Below are positions 1-6,022 of a stretch of DNA of 7,270 bases, piece after piece. Source of the stretch: Chryseobacterium sp. (GTDB lineage Bacteria; Bacteroidota; Bacteroidia; Flavobacteriales; Weeksellaceae); NCBI GenBank assembly GCA_003852805.1, contig RDDY01000111.1:1-7270 (forward strand). Reading direction: 5' to 3'. Position 1 is the stretch's first letter; each line of letters begins with the position of its first letter. A program made the position numbers and the translations under genes. The notes beneath the pieces were generated by a model. The model was given only the letters and a program-made list of their open reading frames with translations. It made no database searches and was not told the DNA's origin.

Positions 1-62
1 TCGGCGGATTGTACCGCGACAAAAAAATCGAAATCCTCGACGATAAAATTCGTCTCCTGTAA
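1..62 (+). CDS. 3' end of an unidentified upstream gene (partial)
   Basis: Reading from position 3, the frame gives GGLYRDKKIEILDDKIRLL and then a TAA stop at 60-62. The composition (charged and hydrophobic residues alternating, ending in a short leucine-rich strand) looks like a genuine protein C-terminus. The stop lies only 10 nt before the next ATG on the same strand, as expected for co-directional neighbours. Frame 1 is also open through this stretch and runs into the DUF4920 start, but its residues (SADCTATKKSKSST...) look non-coding. Nineteen residues are too few to name a family, so I give no function. The two genes may be co-transcribed. Confidence 0.6.
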   Translation, partial: GGLYRDKKIEILDDKIRLL

Positions 63-72
63 AATTTCAATT

Positions 73-555
73 ATGAGAAATCTACTTTTTTTTATCTGCA
101 TGTTTCCGCTCGCATTTTTCAATGCGCAGCCGCCCGCCGGAGAAGCCAAAGCAGGTGATACTTACGGTGCCACCGTTAGTAACCGGCAACTGGATCGCGC
201 CCTGAGCGCTTCGCAGCTTGTTCAAGAATTGGTGCAGCACCGGGGACCGATTGTAACCGGCGTTCGCGGTAAAGTTACCTCCGTTTGTCCGAATAAAGGT
301 TGTTGGATTAAACTGGACAGTGGTGACAATACCGAGATTTTTGTCAAGATGAAAGACTATGGTTTCTTTGTGCCGACGGCCCTGGAAGGGAAAGAAATTG
401 TGATGACCGGCAGTGCTGAGGCAAAAACCATTTCGGTGGAGGAACAGCGGCATTACGCTGAAGATGCGAAAAAATCACCGCAGGAGATCGCCGCAATTAC
501 ACAACCGAGGCGTGAGGTTCGGTTCATTGCGGAAGGAATTCGCGTTGTCGACTAA
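73..555 (+). CDS. Exported DUF4920 domain protein
   Basis: A 160-residue protein with a Sec-type signal peptide: Met-Arg-Asn, a hydrophobic core at residues 4-16 and a likely cleavage after NAQ near residue 19. The body matches the DUF4920 family, a small beta-barrel-like domain common in Bacteroidetes. Visible family hallmarks are the CPNKGCW segment (Cys72 and Cys77), the KDYGFFVP segment (residues 94-101), the HYAEDAKKS segment (127-135) and the closing FIAEGI strand (151-156). The biochemical role of the family is not established to my knowledge. The conserved CX4C plus His127 could be a metal or redox site, which is only inference. Expected location is the periplasm. The ATG follows the preceding stop by 10 nt and has no Shine-Dalgarno sequence, which is normal for this phylum. 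A hairpin terminator follows at 578-600. Confidence 0.88.
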   Translation: MRNLLFFICMFPLAFFNAQPPAGEAKAGDTYGATVSNRQLDRALSASQLVQELVQHRGPIVTGVRGKVTSVCPNKGCWIKLDSGDNTEIFVKMKDYGFFVPTALEGKEIVMTGSAEAKTISVEEQRHYAEDAKKSPQEIAAITQPRREVRFIAEGIRVVD

Positions 556-577
556 AAAAAGAAATCAGATAATCTTC

Positions 578-600
578 ATGCGCTTCACGGCGCATTTTTT
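578..600 (+). terminator. Intrinsic terminator between convergent genes
   Basis: A 6-bp GC-rich stem (ATGCGC at 578-583 pairing with GCGCAT at 590-595) encloses a 6-nt loop and runs directly into six T residues at 595-600. This is a standard intrinsic terminator for the DUF4920 gene, whose stop is 22 nt upstream. Read on the other strand, the same hairpin lies just after the stop of the convergent zinc-ribbon gene, but its U-run (the A7 tract at 554-560) is about 17 nt further on, so it may work less well in that direction. Confidence 0.75.
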
Positions 601-946
601 ATTCTGCATTACGGACCAGAAGCACCCAATCTCCGTCCAAGATTTTATAACCTTCGTTGTAAACAAACCGATATTCGGATCCGTTCTTATAAACTTTGAC
701 TTGGGTTATCAGGTCGAAATCGAAGCCTTGCGATAACAATTTAGATCGAGTCGTCTTGGTCTTGCCGTCCTGGTTGGCGTCGGCAAGGATTCGATAGTTC
801 TTGCGCAGTCGATTATTGACATTTCGCATCAGGTTGGTAGAATCCTTGTTCTGCTTATTGTTGTAGGCATTCCTGCACGCGTCGTCGCAGAACTTTTTAT
901 CCGATCTACCTTTTATCTCGCTGTCGCATTCCAAGCATTTTTGCAT
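599..946 (-). CDS. Small zinc-ribbon protein, conserved hypothetical
   Basis: Read on the minus strand this gives 115 residues from the ATG at 946. The N-terminus carries CLEC (Cys4, Cys7) and FCDDAC (Cys20, Cys24), a CX2C-X12-CX3C pattern typical of a treble-clef or zinc-ribbon fold binding one Zn. Next comes a basic, Asn/Lys/Arg-rich stretch (residues 25-50: RNAYNN, NVNNRLRKNYRIL), suggesting nucleic-acid contact. The C-terminal half looks like a small beta-sheet ending in DGDWVLLVRNAE. Similar proteins are, from memory, widespread and uncharacterised in Flavobacteriia. Start choice: the frame stays open to a TTG at 985 and has another ATG at 973 (adding MKSEPKTTL); none has a clear ribosome site. 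I prefer 946 because it sits just before the Zn knuckle, but 973 is quite possible. It diverges from ssb and converges on the DUF4920 gene. Function unknown. Confidence 0.82.
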   Translation of the reverse strand: MQKCLECDSEIKGRSDKKFCDDACRNAYNNKQNKDSTNLMRNVNNRLRKNYRILADANQDGKTKTTRSKLLSQGFDFDLITQVKVYKNGSEYRFVYNEGYKILDGDWVLLVRNAE

Positions 947-978
947 AAGCGTAGTTTTTGGTTCCGATTTCATAGCCG

Positions 979-998
979 TTTGCAATCGTTTACAATCG
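979..998. repeat. Tandem decamer pair in the divergent intergenic region
   Basis: TTTGCAATCG (979-988) is followed immediately by TTTACAATCG (989-998), differing at one base. The pair overlaps a 7-bp inverted repeat (TCCGATT at 963-969 and AATCGGA at 994-1000). It lies between the divergent Zn-ribbon and ssb genes, where operator sites would be expected. It overlaps the extended N-terminus of the Zn-ribbon gene if that gene starts at 985, and is fully intergenic if it starts at 973 or 946. A regulatory role is inference only; two copies of a decamer can arise by chance. Confidence 0.35.
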
Positions 999-1105
999 GA
1001 TTTAAATGTATATAAACCGACTGCGAGTACCGAACTGCTGCAACTTTGTCTCAGAGATTTTAGAGAAATCCCAACGTCTAATGTCTAACGCTAAATTTAA
1101 ACAAA

Positions 1106-1432
1106 ATGTCTTTAAGAAACAAAGTGATGCTTATTGGTCACACAGGGAAAGATGTGGAACTCACCACATTGGAAAAAGGAATGGTTGCGCGGGTAAGCTT
1201 GGCAACCAACGATTATTACACTACGGCGGACGGCCGCCGTGTGGAAGAAACGCAATGGCATAATTTGGTAGCCTTTGGGAAAACCGCCGAACTGCTGCAC
1301 AAGTATGTTCCTAAAGGAAAAGAGATTGCCGTAGAAGGCAAGCTTACCTACAGAACCTATGAAAAAGACGGACAAAAACGCAGTATTACAGAGGTCCGTA
1401 TTGACGAACTGGTTCTTTTAGGAAGTAAGTAA
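1106..1432 (+). CDS. ssb: Single-stranded DNA-binding protein, short form
   Basis: A 108-residue protein that is almost entirely one SSB-type OB fold. It opens with NKVMLIGHTGKDVEL (residues 5-19), followed by ARVSLATNDYY (28-38), the ETQWHNLVAFGKTAELLHKYVPKG block (about 48-71) and VEGKLTYRTYEKDGQKRSITEVRIDEL (about 76-102). The family binds and protects ssDNA, usually as a homotetramer, and coats replication and repair intermediates. The protein stops at LLGSK right after the last OB strand, so it lacks the flexible linker and acidic DDDIPF-like tip that canonical SSBs use to recruit partner proteins. That suggests a second SSB paralogue (competence, repair or mobile-type) and not the essential replicative copy, but the other copy is not in this window. 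The ATG at 1106 matches the usual family N-terminus. An inverted repeat begins 4 nt after the stop. Confidence 0.93.
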   Translation: MSLRNKVMLIGHTGKDVELTTLEKGMVARVSLATNDYYTTADGRRVEETQWHNLVAFGKTAELLHKYVPKGKEIAVEGKLTYRTYEKDGQKRSITEVRIDELVLLGSK

Positions 1433-1436
1433 ACAG

Positions 1437-1502
1437 AGAAATCCCCGAACATTTATCCAAAAAACACAATCTTCATAAGTCCGTATTTCGGGGATTTCTT
1501 TT
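1437..1502 (+). terminator. Long-armed hairpin between ssb and HRDC gene (terminator or leader structure)
   Basis: A perfect 13-bp inverted repeat: the left arm AGAAATCCCCGAA at 1437-1449 pairs with TTCGGGGATTTCT at 1487-1499, with a 37-nt A/T-rich loop between. The left arm starts 4 nt after the ssb stop. The right arm runs into a T-rich stretch (TTTCTTTTCTCT, 1495-1506), so it can act as a terminator for ssb. The loop is unusually long for an intrinsic terminator. The right arm ends only 20 nt before the HRDC start codon, so the structure could instead, or also, gate expression of that downstream gene. Confidence 0.6.
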
Positions 1503-1519
1503 CTCTAAGACTCAAAGCT

Positions 1520-1963
1520 ATGCAGTTGCAATTGTTCACTATTCCGGCAGATCCTGTTTGCAAAGAGATGCAGACGTTCAACGATTTTTTGAAAACCGTA
1601 AATGTAGTGCAACTTGTTCCGGCATTCGTTCAGGCCGAGAAACCTTATTGGTCTTTTGCCGTTGCTTTCGAACCGCGCGTAGAAACACAGGCGGGGTCGT
1701 TTGACTCTGTCGTAAAACAGAACGAGAAGACCTCTCTAACGGCAGAAGAGAAAATAATTTTTGAAGCGCTTCGGGCATGGCGCAGTGAGACGGCAAAAGC
1801 CGAACTGTTGCCTTACTATATGATATGCAGCAACCGAGAATTGGCTGCGCTTGCCGTATTCAAACCTATATCCGTAGAAGAACTGAGGCAGGTGAGGGGA
1901 TTTGGTGATCGGCGCATCGCCCGCTACGGCGAGCAAATAATTGAGGTGCTTGCCGGAGTTTAG
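1520..1963 (+). CDS. Stand-alone HRDC domain protein
   Basis: A 147-residue protein. The C-terminal half (about residues 73-146) reads as an HRDC domain, the helical nucleic-acid-binding module at the end of RecQ helicases and RNase D. It shows AEEKIIFEALRAWRSETAKAE, then PYYMICSNRELAALA, PISVEELRQVRGFGDRRIARYG and a final helix. No helicase or nuclease motifs are present. The N-terminal half (1-55: LQLFTIP..., FNDFLKTVNVVQLVPAFVQ, PYWSFAVAF) resembles a small alpha/beta module I associate with Bacteroidetes HRDC proteins; it has no named function that I know. Likely role is binding DNA or RNA, perhaps as an accessory to another enzyme. It lies 87 nt downstream of ssb on the same strand, but a strong hairpin fills the gap. 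HRDC proteins also accompany some diversity-generating retroelements; no reverse transcriptase is visible here. Confidence 0.85.
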   Translation: MQLQLFTIPADPVCKEMQTFNDFLKTVNVVQLVPAFVQAEKPYWSFAVAFEPRVETQAGSFDSVVKQNEKTSLTAEEKIIFEALRAWRSETAKAELLPYYMICSNRELAALAVFKPISVEELRQVRGFGDRRIARYGEQIIEVLAGV

Positions 1964-1976
1964 GCAATCAACCGTT

Positions 1977-2002
1977 TCGACGATTCGCGTCGACTCCGTT
2001 TT
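1977..2002 (+). terminator. Possible weak terminator after HRDC gene
   Basis: A 6-bp stem (TCGACG at 1977-1982 with CGTCGA at 1988-1993) and a 5-nt loop lie 13 nt after the HRDC stop. A short T-run (TTTT at 1999-2002) follows after a 5-nt spacer. The stem is GC-rich enough to be stable but the T-run is short and displaced, so this is a weak candidate. It would separate the HRDC transcript from hisS. Confidence 0.35.
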
Positions 2003-2012
2003 ATCGCAGTTT

Positions 2013-2029
2013 TATATTTGTTATTTTTG
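2013..2029 (+). promoter_or_regulatory. Candidate hisS promoter with two -7 elements
   Basis: Two matches to the Bacteroidetes -7 consensus TAnnTTTG occur 9 nt apart: TATATTTG at 2013-2020 and TATTTTTG at 2022-2029. They lie 45-61 nt upstream of the hisS start codon in an AT-rich stretch. No clear TTG/TTTG -33 box is present at the usual distance, which lowers confidence. Transcription from the second element would start at about 2035, giving a leader of roughly 40 nt that begins at a small hairpin (ACAGC at 2034-2038 with GCTGT at 2046-2050). The promoter would drive hisS and the two genes abutting it. Confidence 0.5.
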
Positions 2030-2073
2030 CTGAACAGCCGAAAGCGCTGTGACAAACCGATAAAACAATTGCA

Positions 2074-3453
2074 TTGAAACCAAGCTTAGCAAAAGGCACC
2101 CGTGACTTCGCTGCTGCCGACGTGTCGCGGAGACGATATATTACAGACATCATTCAACAACAGTTTCAGCTCGCAGGGTTCCAACCGCTGGAAACGCCCA
2201 GCTTTGAAAACCTGGCTACCCTGACCGGTAAATACGGCGAGGAAGGTGATCGTCTGATTTTCAAAATTCTGAATTCCGGCGACTATGCCGCTAAGGCAGA
2301 CGAAGCCGATTGGCAACAACGAAACTCACAAAAGCTGACTGCGCAGATCTCGGACAAAGCGTTGCGTTACGACCTTACCGTACCTTTTGCGCGCTATGTG
2401 GCCATGAACCACGGCCGGCTGACTTTTCCTTTCAAACGGTATCAGATCCAGCCTGTATGGCGTGCAGACCGTCCGCAGAAAGGGCGTTTTCGAGAATTTT
2501 ACCAATGCGATGCAGACATCGTCGGCAGCGAGAGTCTTTGGCAAGAGGTAGAACTGGTTCAGCTGTATCTGTCGGTATTTGAGAAGCTTAAGCTGTCTGT
2601 TACTATTCATCTGAACAACCGTAAAGTATTGACAGGGCTTGCATTGTATGCAGGCATCCAAGATCGGTTGACGGATTTCACTGTTGCCCTGGACAAACTG
2701 GACAAAATAGGTCGCGAGGGCGTGGAAAAAGAACTGCGCGAAAAAAGTATCCCCGAAGCGTCGATTGAGAAGTTGGCGTTTTTGTTTGAGCCGCAGAGCG
2801 ATTCTGTAGAAACGCTTCTTAAACTGCGCGAAAGGTTTGACGGAATCGACATCGGACTTCAAGGCGTCGATGAATTGCAAACCGTCATAACACGTTGTGC
2901 AGATTTGGGCTTGCCAACGCATAAATTGATTTTCAACATAACGTTAGCGCGTGGACTTGATTATTACACAGGCGCCATTTTCGAGGTCAAAGCCGACGGA
3001 GTAGAGTTGGGTTCTATCGGCGGCGGCGGCAGATACGATAACCTGACGGAGTTGTTTGGCGTGAAGAACATTCCGGGCATTGGCATTTCGTTCGGATTGG
3101 ATCGCATTTTTCTTGCGATGGATGAACTCGATCTTTTCCCCGAAAGCCTTGCGAAAACCACCGAATATCTTTTCGCGAATTACGGAGAGGCCGAAGCGGT
3201 TGCCGCGGCAAAGCTCGTAAAGCGATTGCGTGACAAAGGCATCTCAGCCGAGCTGTATCCCGAGGCTGCAAAACTGAAGAAACAGTTTACCTATGCCGAG
3301 AAAAAAGGCATCGCAAAGATTGCATTTGTAGGCGAAGACGAGATAAAGAATGATACGGTAACAATCAAGAACCTAAAGTCGGGGGAGCAAGAAACTATCG
3401 CCGTACGTGACTTTGCCGGAACGGACGATCAACATTTTTGCAATTTGAGATAG
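2074..3453 (+). CDS. hisS: Histidine-tRNA ligase (HisRS)
   Basis: A 459-residue class II aminoacyl-tRNA synthetase that charges tRNA-His in the cytoplasm using ATP. Motifs in order: N-terminal KGTRDF (7-12); motif 1 region [11 protein letters not shown] (35-45); TVPFARY (102-108); motif 2, [20 protein letters not shown] (127-146), with the catalytic Arg130; the HisRS-specific ARGLDYYTG (292-300) with Arg293; [11 protein letters not shown] (314-324); motif 3 [11 protein letters not shown] (335-345); then a C-terminal anticodon-binding domain (about 365-450). Length fits Bacteroidetes HisRS. The start codon is TTG at 2074: the frame is closed by a TGA at 2050-2052, no ATG or GTG lies between, and the deduced [12 protein letters not shown] matches the usual family N-terminus. 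The stop TAG (3451-3453) is immediately followed by the next ATG, so downstream genes probably share its transcript. Confidence 0.97.
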   Translation: MKPSLAKGTRDFAAADVSRRRYITDIIQQQFQLAGFQPLETPSFENLATLTGKYGEEGDRLIFKILNSGDYAAKADEADWQQRNSQKLTAQISDKALRYDLTVPFARYVAMNHGRLTFPFKRYQIQPVWRADRPQKGRFREFYQCDADIVGSESLWQEVELVQLYLSVFEKLKLSVTIHLNNRKVLTGLALYAGIQDRLTDFTVALDKLDKIGREGVEKELREKSIPEASIEKLAFLFEPQSDSVETLLKLRERFDGIDIGLQGVDELQTVITRCADLGLPTHKLIFNITLARGLDYYTGAIFEVKADGVELGSIGGGGRYDNLTELFGVKNIPGIGISFGLDRIFLAMDELDLFPESLAKTTEYLFANYGEAEAVAAAKLVKRLRDKGISAELYPEAAKLKKQFTYAEKKGIAKIAFVGEDEIKNDTVTIKNLKSGEQETIAVRDFAGTDDQHFCNLR

Positions 3454-4821
3454 ATGAGAAAACTGCTGTGGATCTTCCTTGTTGGTGTACAGATCAGCGC
3501 GCAATCGGTTGCCGAGCGCTTGGACGCCGAGACGCGTAAATTGTTGTCGTCAAACGCTATGTTGGCTGCATCGCTTTCCTTTTACGTGTGCGATGACAAC
3601 GGTAATTTGGTGTACGACTACAACGGCAGCAAAGGTCTTTCCACAGCGAGTACCCAGAAAATAATGACGGCTGCTGCGGCGCTGGATCTGTTGGGCGCGG
3701 ATTATCGGTACGAAACAAGAGCCGCCTACAGTGGCACACTGCGCAACGGCGCCGTAGAGGATCTGTACATCACTTCCAACGGCGATCCCACGCTGGGCAG
3801 TTGGCGCTACAACGGCTACAAACCCGAAGATTTCAAGCGCAAATTGCTGGCAGCCTTGACCGCGAAAAACATTACCGAGGTTACCGGCAATCTGATTATG
3901 GACGATTCGGTTTTTGACTTTCAGACCACACCGGGCGGCTGGCCGTGGAACGATATCGGCAATTATTACGGCGCGGGTATCTTCGGCATCAATTGGAACG
4001 AGAACCAATTTGAAGTAAGCGTTCGTCCGGGAAGCGATAACATGACTTTCAAAAATAACCCTCAACTACAGTGGGTCAACGAGACCAAAGGCGCGGGGTC
4101 GGGCGACAACAGCATCATTTATGCGGCGCCTTATTCCGACGTGGCGTTGATCAACGGCAGTTTGCCCGCAGGCAAATCGACTACCGTATCGGGCGCAGTA
4201 CCCAATCCGCCGTTGCTGTTGGGGCAGGAAATAGCCGGATGGCTGCAAGAAAACGGCATTAAATTACACGGATCTGTGGTAAGCGTTCAGACAAACAAAA
4301 CCCTTGGCCGCTCGACCGCATTGTACCCTTCTAAGAATACTTTTTTCACTTATCAATCTCCGAAACTTAGCGAGATTGTTTTTTGGTTTTTACGCAAAAG
4401 TGTCAATCTGTATGGTGAAGCTTTTGTGAAAACCATCGGCAAAGAAACCGGCGGCAAGGCGGACTTTGAAACCGGCATTAAAACATTGAAAAACTTCTGG
4501 GTCGGCAAAGGCATTGCGGCACCGATGATTAACTTTGCCGACGGCAGCGGCCTTTCGCCACAAAATTATGTTTCAGCAAAGGCCGAAGCGCAAGCGTTGG
4601 CTTATGCTCGGAAACAAAAATGGTTCCCCGCGTTCTATGACGCTCTTCCCACTTACAACCAGATGAAAATGAAAAGCGGAACCATAAAAGACAGCAAAGC
4701 CTACGCGGGCTACCACACCTCCAAGGATGGGACGACTTACGTTTTCTCCATGATTATCAACAACTATTCGGGCGGAAGCATCAATCCGGCAATGTTTCGG
4801 GTGTTGGATGTTTTAAAGTAA
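3454..4821 (+). CDS. dacB: D-alanyl-D-alanine carboxypeptidase/endopeptidase, PBP4 type (peptidase S13)
   Basis: A 455-residue exported class C penicillin-binding protein. A signal peptide covers residues 1-17 (cleavage likely after ISAQ or nearby). The three active-site motifs of serine PBPs are all present: STQK at 66-69 with nucleophile Ser66, SVN at 316-318, and KSGT at 407-410. The gap of about 250 residues between the first two motifs is typical of family S13, which carries inserted domains there. DGSGLSPQN (363-371) is another family marker. The family trims D-Ala from muropeptides and cleaves D-Ala-mDAP crosslinks in the periplasm, so it acts in peptidoglycan remodelling and binds beta-lactams. 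The ATG touches the hisS stop, and its own TAA touches the next ATG, pointing to coupled translation. The symbol dacB follows the E. coli PBP4 homologue. No missing catalytic residue. Confidence 0.95.
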   Translation: MRKLLWIFLVGVQISAQSVAERLDAETRKLLSSNAMLAASLSFYVCDDNGNLVYDYNGSKGLSTASTQKIMTAAAALDLLGADYRYETRAAYSGTLRNGAVEDLYITSNGDPTLGSWRYNGYKPEDFKRKLLAALTAKNITEVTGNLIMDDSVFDFQTTPGGWPWNDIGNYYGAGIFGINWNENQFEVSVRPGSDNMTFKNNPQLQWVNETKGAGSGDNSIIYAAPYSDVALINGSLPAGKSTTVSGAVPNPPLLLGQEIAGWLQENGIKLHGSVVSVQTNKTLGRSTALYPSKNTFFTYQSPKLSEIVFWFLRKSVNLYGEAFVKTIGKETGGKADFETGIKTLKNFWVGKGIAAPMINFADGSGLSPQNYVSAKAEAQALAYARKQKWFPAFYDALPTYNQMKMKSGTIKDSKAYAGYHTSKDGTTYVFSMIINNYSGGSINPAMFRVLDVLK

Positions 4822-5982
4822 ATGAGAAAAAGCTTCTTCAGCAGATTTGCCAACTGGGCGGTTTACATTTTCCTGACGGTGGTGCTGGCGGGAATAGTGG
4901 CCGCTTCTACAGTACTCATCAATTATCTGCGGAAAGAAGAAATCCACCGGATCAAGGTTTTTGCGAGCGCGCAAAAGTTCTTGAACGATCAGTACATGGG
5001 AGATCCGCGCGTTCAGGAGTTGATTCTCAGCATCATCCAAGACAACAACTCCATCCCCGTGGTTGTGGCCGACCGTTTCAACAATCCGCTGTACTGGCGG
5101 AACATTCCGCAGAGTATAGAGCAAGACCCGCAAAAGTTAAAAGCATTGCCGGCCGAGATGGAGAAATCTTACGCGCCGATAGAAGTGGTGATGCCGTCCG
5201 GACAAAACCAGTACATTTATTACACCAACTCCCGTCTGCTGAACAATCTGCGGTATTATCCGTTTTTACTGGGTTTGATCTTCGCTGCATATATCGCATT
5301 TTCGTTTTGGTTCTTGAAAACCATCAAGAAAACGGACGAAGGTTTTTTATGGGCGGGCTTGGCGAAGGAAACTGCGCACCAGATAGGGACGCCGCTGTCA
5401 TCAATGATTGGTTGGGTGGAAATTCTAAAAATGGAGAATGCCCAAAGCGCAGCCGCTGTAGAAATAGAGCGCGATATCGATCGGTTGAAAACAATATCCG
5501 AGCGCTTTTCAAAAATCGGCTCGGTGCCGGAATTGAGCGATCGGGATTTTGGCGAAACCGTTCGGGAGAATTATGAGTATTTGCGGAAACGCATTTCGTC
5601 CAAAGTTGATTTCTCACTGACCGTTCCCGATGAAAAGGTTATCGTTCCGCACAGCCGCGTGCTCATGAGCTGGGTTATTGAGAATTTGGTAAAAAATGCT
5701 GTAGATGCCATGCGCGGCGAAGGAAAAATGGAAATGAAACTCTTCCGCCGCGGTCATCACGTTCTTTTGGATATTTGCGATAACGGCAGCGGGATGTCAA
5801 GACGCCAAATGCGCAATGCCTTCAAACCCGGTTTTTCCACCAAGAAGCGCGGTTGGGGTTTGGGCTTGTCGCTGGCACGGCGCGCGATAAACGAGTATCA
5901 CAGCGGCGACCTGAGAATCGTCAACAGTGAGCCCGGAAAAGGCACCACCTTCCGGATCGATTTGAAGTATCCGCAAGCGTAG
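4822..5982 (+). CDS. Membrane sensor histidine kinase without HAMP domain
   Basis: A 386-residue kinase. Transmembrane segment 1 spans about residues 11-35; an extracytoplasmic region of about 108 residues follows (37-144), then transmembrane segment 2 (about 146-166). The H-box is AKETAHQIGTPLSS (181-194) with phospho-acceptor His186. The ATPase domain follows: N-box VIENLVKNAVDAM (285-297), G1 box DICDNGSGM (317-325), F-box FKPGFST (334-340) and G2 box GWGLGLSLA (344-352), ending in GTTFRIDL. All catalytic boxes are intact. Only about 20 residues separate TM2 from the phospho-His, leaving no room for a HAMP linker. The periplasmic part has no family I recognise. No response regulator is visible, so the kinase is an orphan here. 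Its ATG directly follows the stop of the PBP4 gene, hinting at a cell-envelope signal, which is inference. Confidence 0.94.
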   Translation: MRKSFFSRFANWAVYIFLTVVLAGIVAASTVLINYLRKEEIHRIKVFASAQKFLNDQYMGDPRVQELILSIIQDNNSIPVVVADRFNNPLYWRNIPQSIEQDPQKLKALPAEMEKSYAPIEVVMPSGQNQYIYYTNSRLLNNLRYYPFLLGLIFAAYIAFSFWFLKTIKKTDEGFLWAGLAKETAHQIGTPLSSMIGWVEILKMENAQSAAAVEIERDIDRLKTISERFSKIGSVPELSDRDFGETVRENYEYLRKRISSKVDFSLTVPDEKVIVPHSRVLMSWVIENLVKNAVDAMRGEGKMEMKLFRRGHHVLLDICDNGSGMSRRQMRNAFKPGFSTKKRGWGLGLSLARRAINEYHSGDLRIVNSEPGKGTTFRIDLKYPQA

Positions 5983-6022
5983 CGAACCATCGGCCTGCTG
6001 CTCCATAAAGGTTTATTGTTTA

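Noticed and set aside
82..453. 123-codon open frame antisense to the DUF4920 gene
   Set aside because: Mirrors a gene with clear family motifs and a signal peptide; no independent support.
413..736. 107-codon + strand open frame crossing the 578-600 terminator
   Set aside because: It overlaps the ends of two convergent real genes and reads through an intrinsic terminator.
599..985. TTG start at 985 for the Zn-ribbon gene
   Set aside because: Two ATG codons (973, 946) lie closer to the conserved Cys motif, and the extra residues overlap the intergenic decamer repeat.
947..1105. Promoters for the divergent Zn-ribbon and ssb genes
   Set aside because: Partial -7 look-alikes exist (for example TAAATTTA at 1092-1099, and TACATTTA on the - strand near 1002-1009), but none has the TTTG end plus a correctly spaced -33 box, so I do not call a promoter.
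1030..1299. 13-bp direct repeat CCGAACTGCTGCA upstream of and inside ssb (1030-1042, 1287-1299)
   Set aside because: One such repeat is roughly expected by chance in a window this size, flanking sequence is only loosely similar, and the second copy simply encodes part of the OB fold. I do not take it as evidence of a decayed ssb duplicate.
1520..1963. HRDC protein as part of a diversity-generating retroelement
   Set aside because: No reverse transcriptase, template/variable repeat pair or Avd-like gene is visible in the window.
2326..2922. 198-codon open frame antisense to hisS
   Set aside because: It lies wholly within a clear HisRS gene, has Cys/Gln-rich low-complexity composition with no recognisable domain, and no promoter or start signal.
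3550..4065. 171-codon open frame antisense to the PBP4 gene
   Set aside because: Fully covered by the S13 peptidase coding sequence; the translation has no domain-like features and is a by-product of codon usage.
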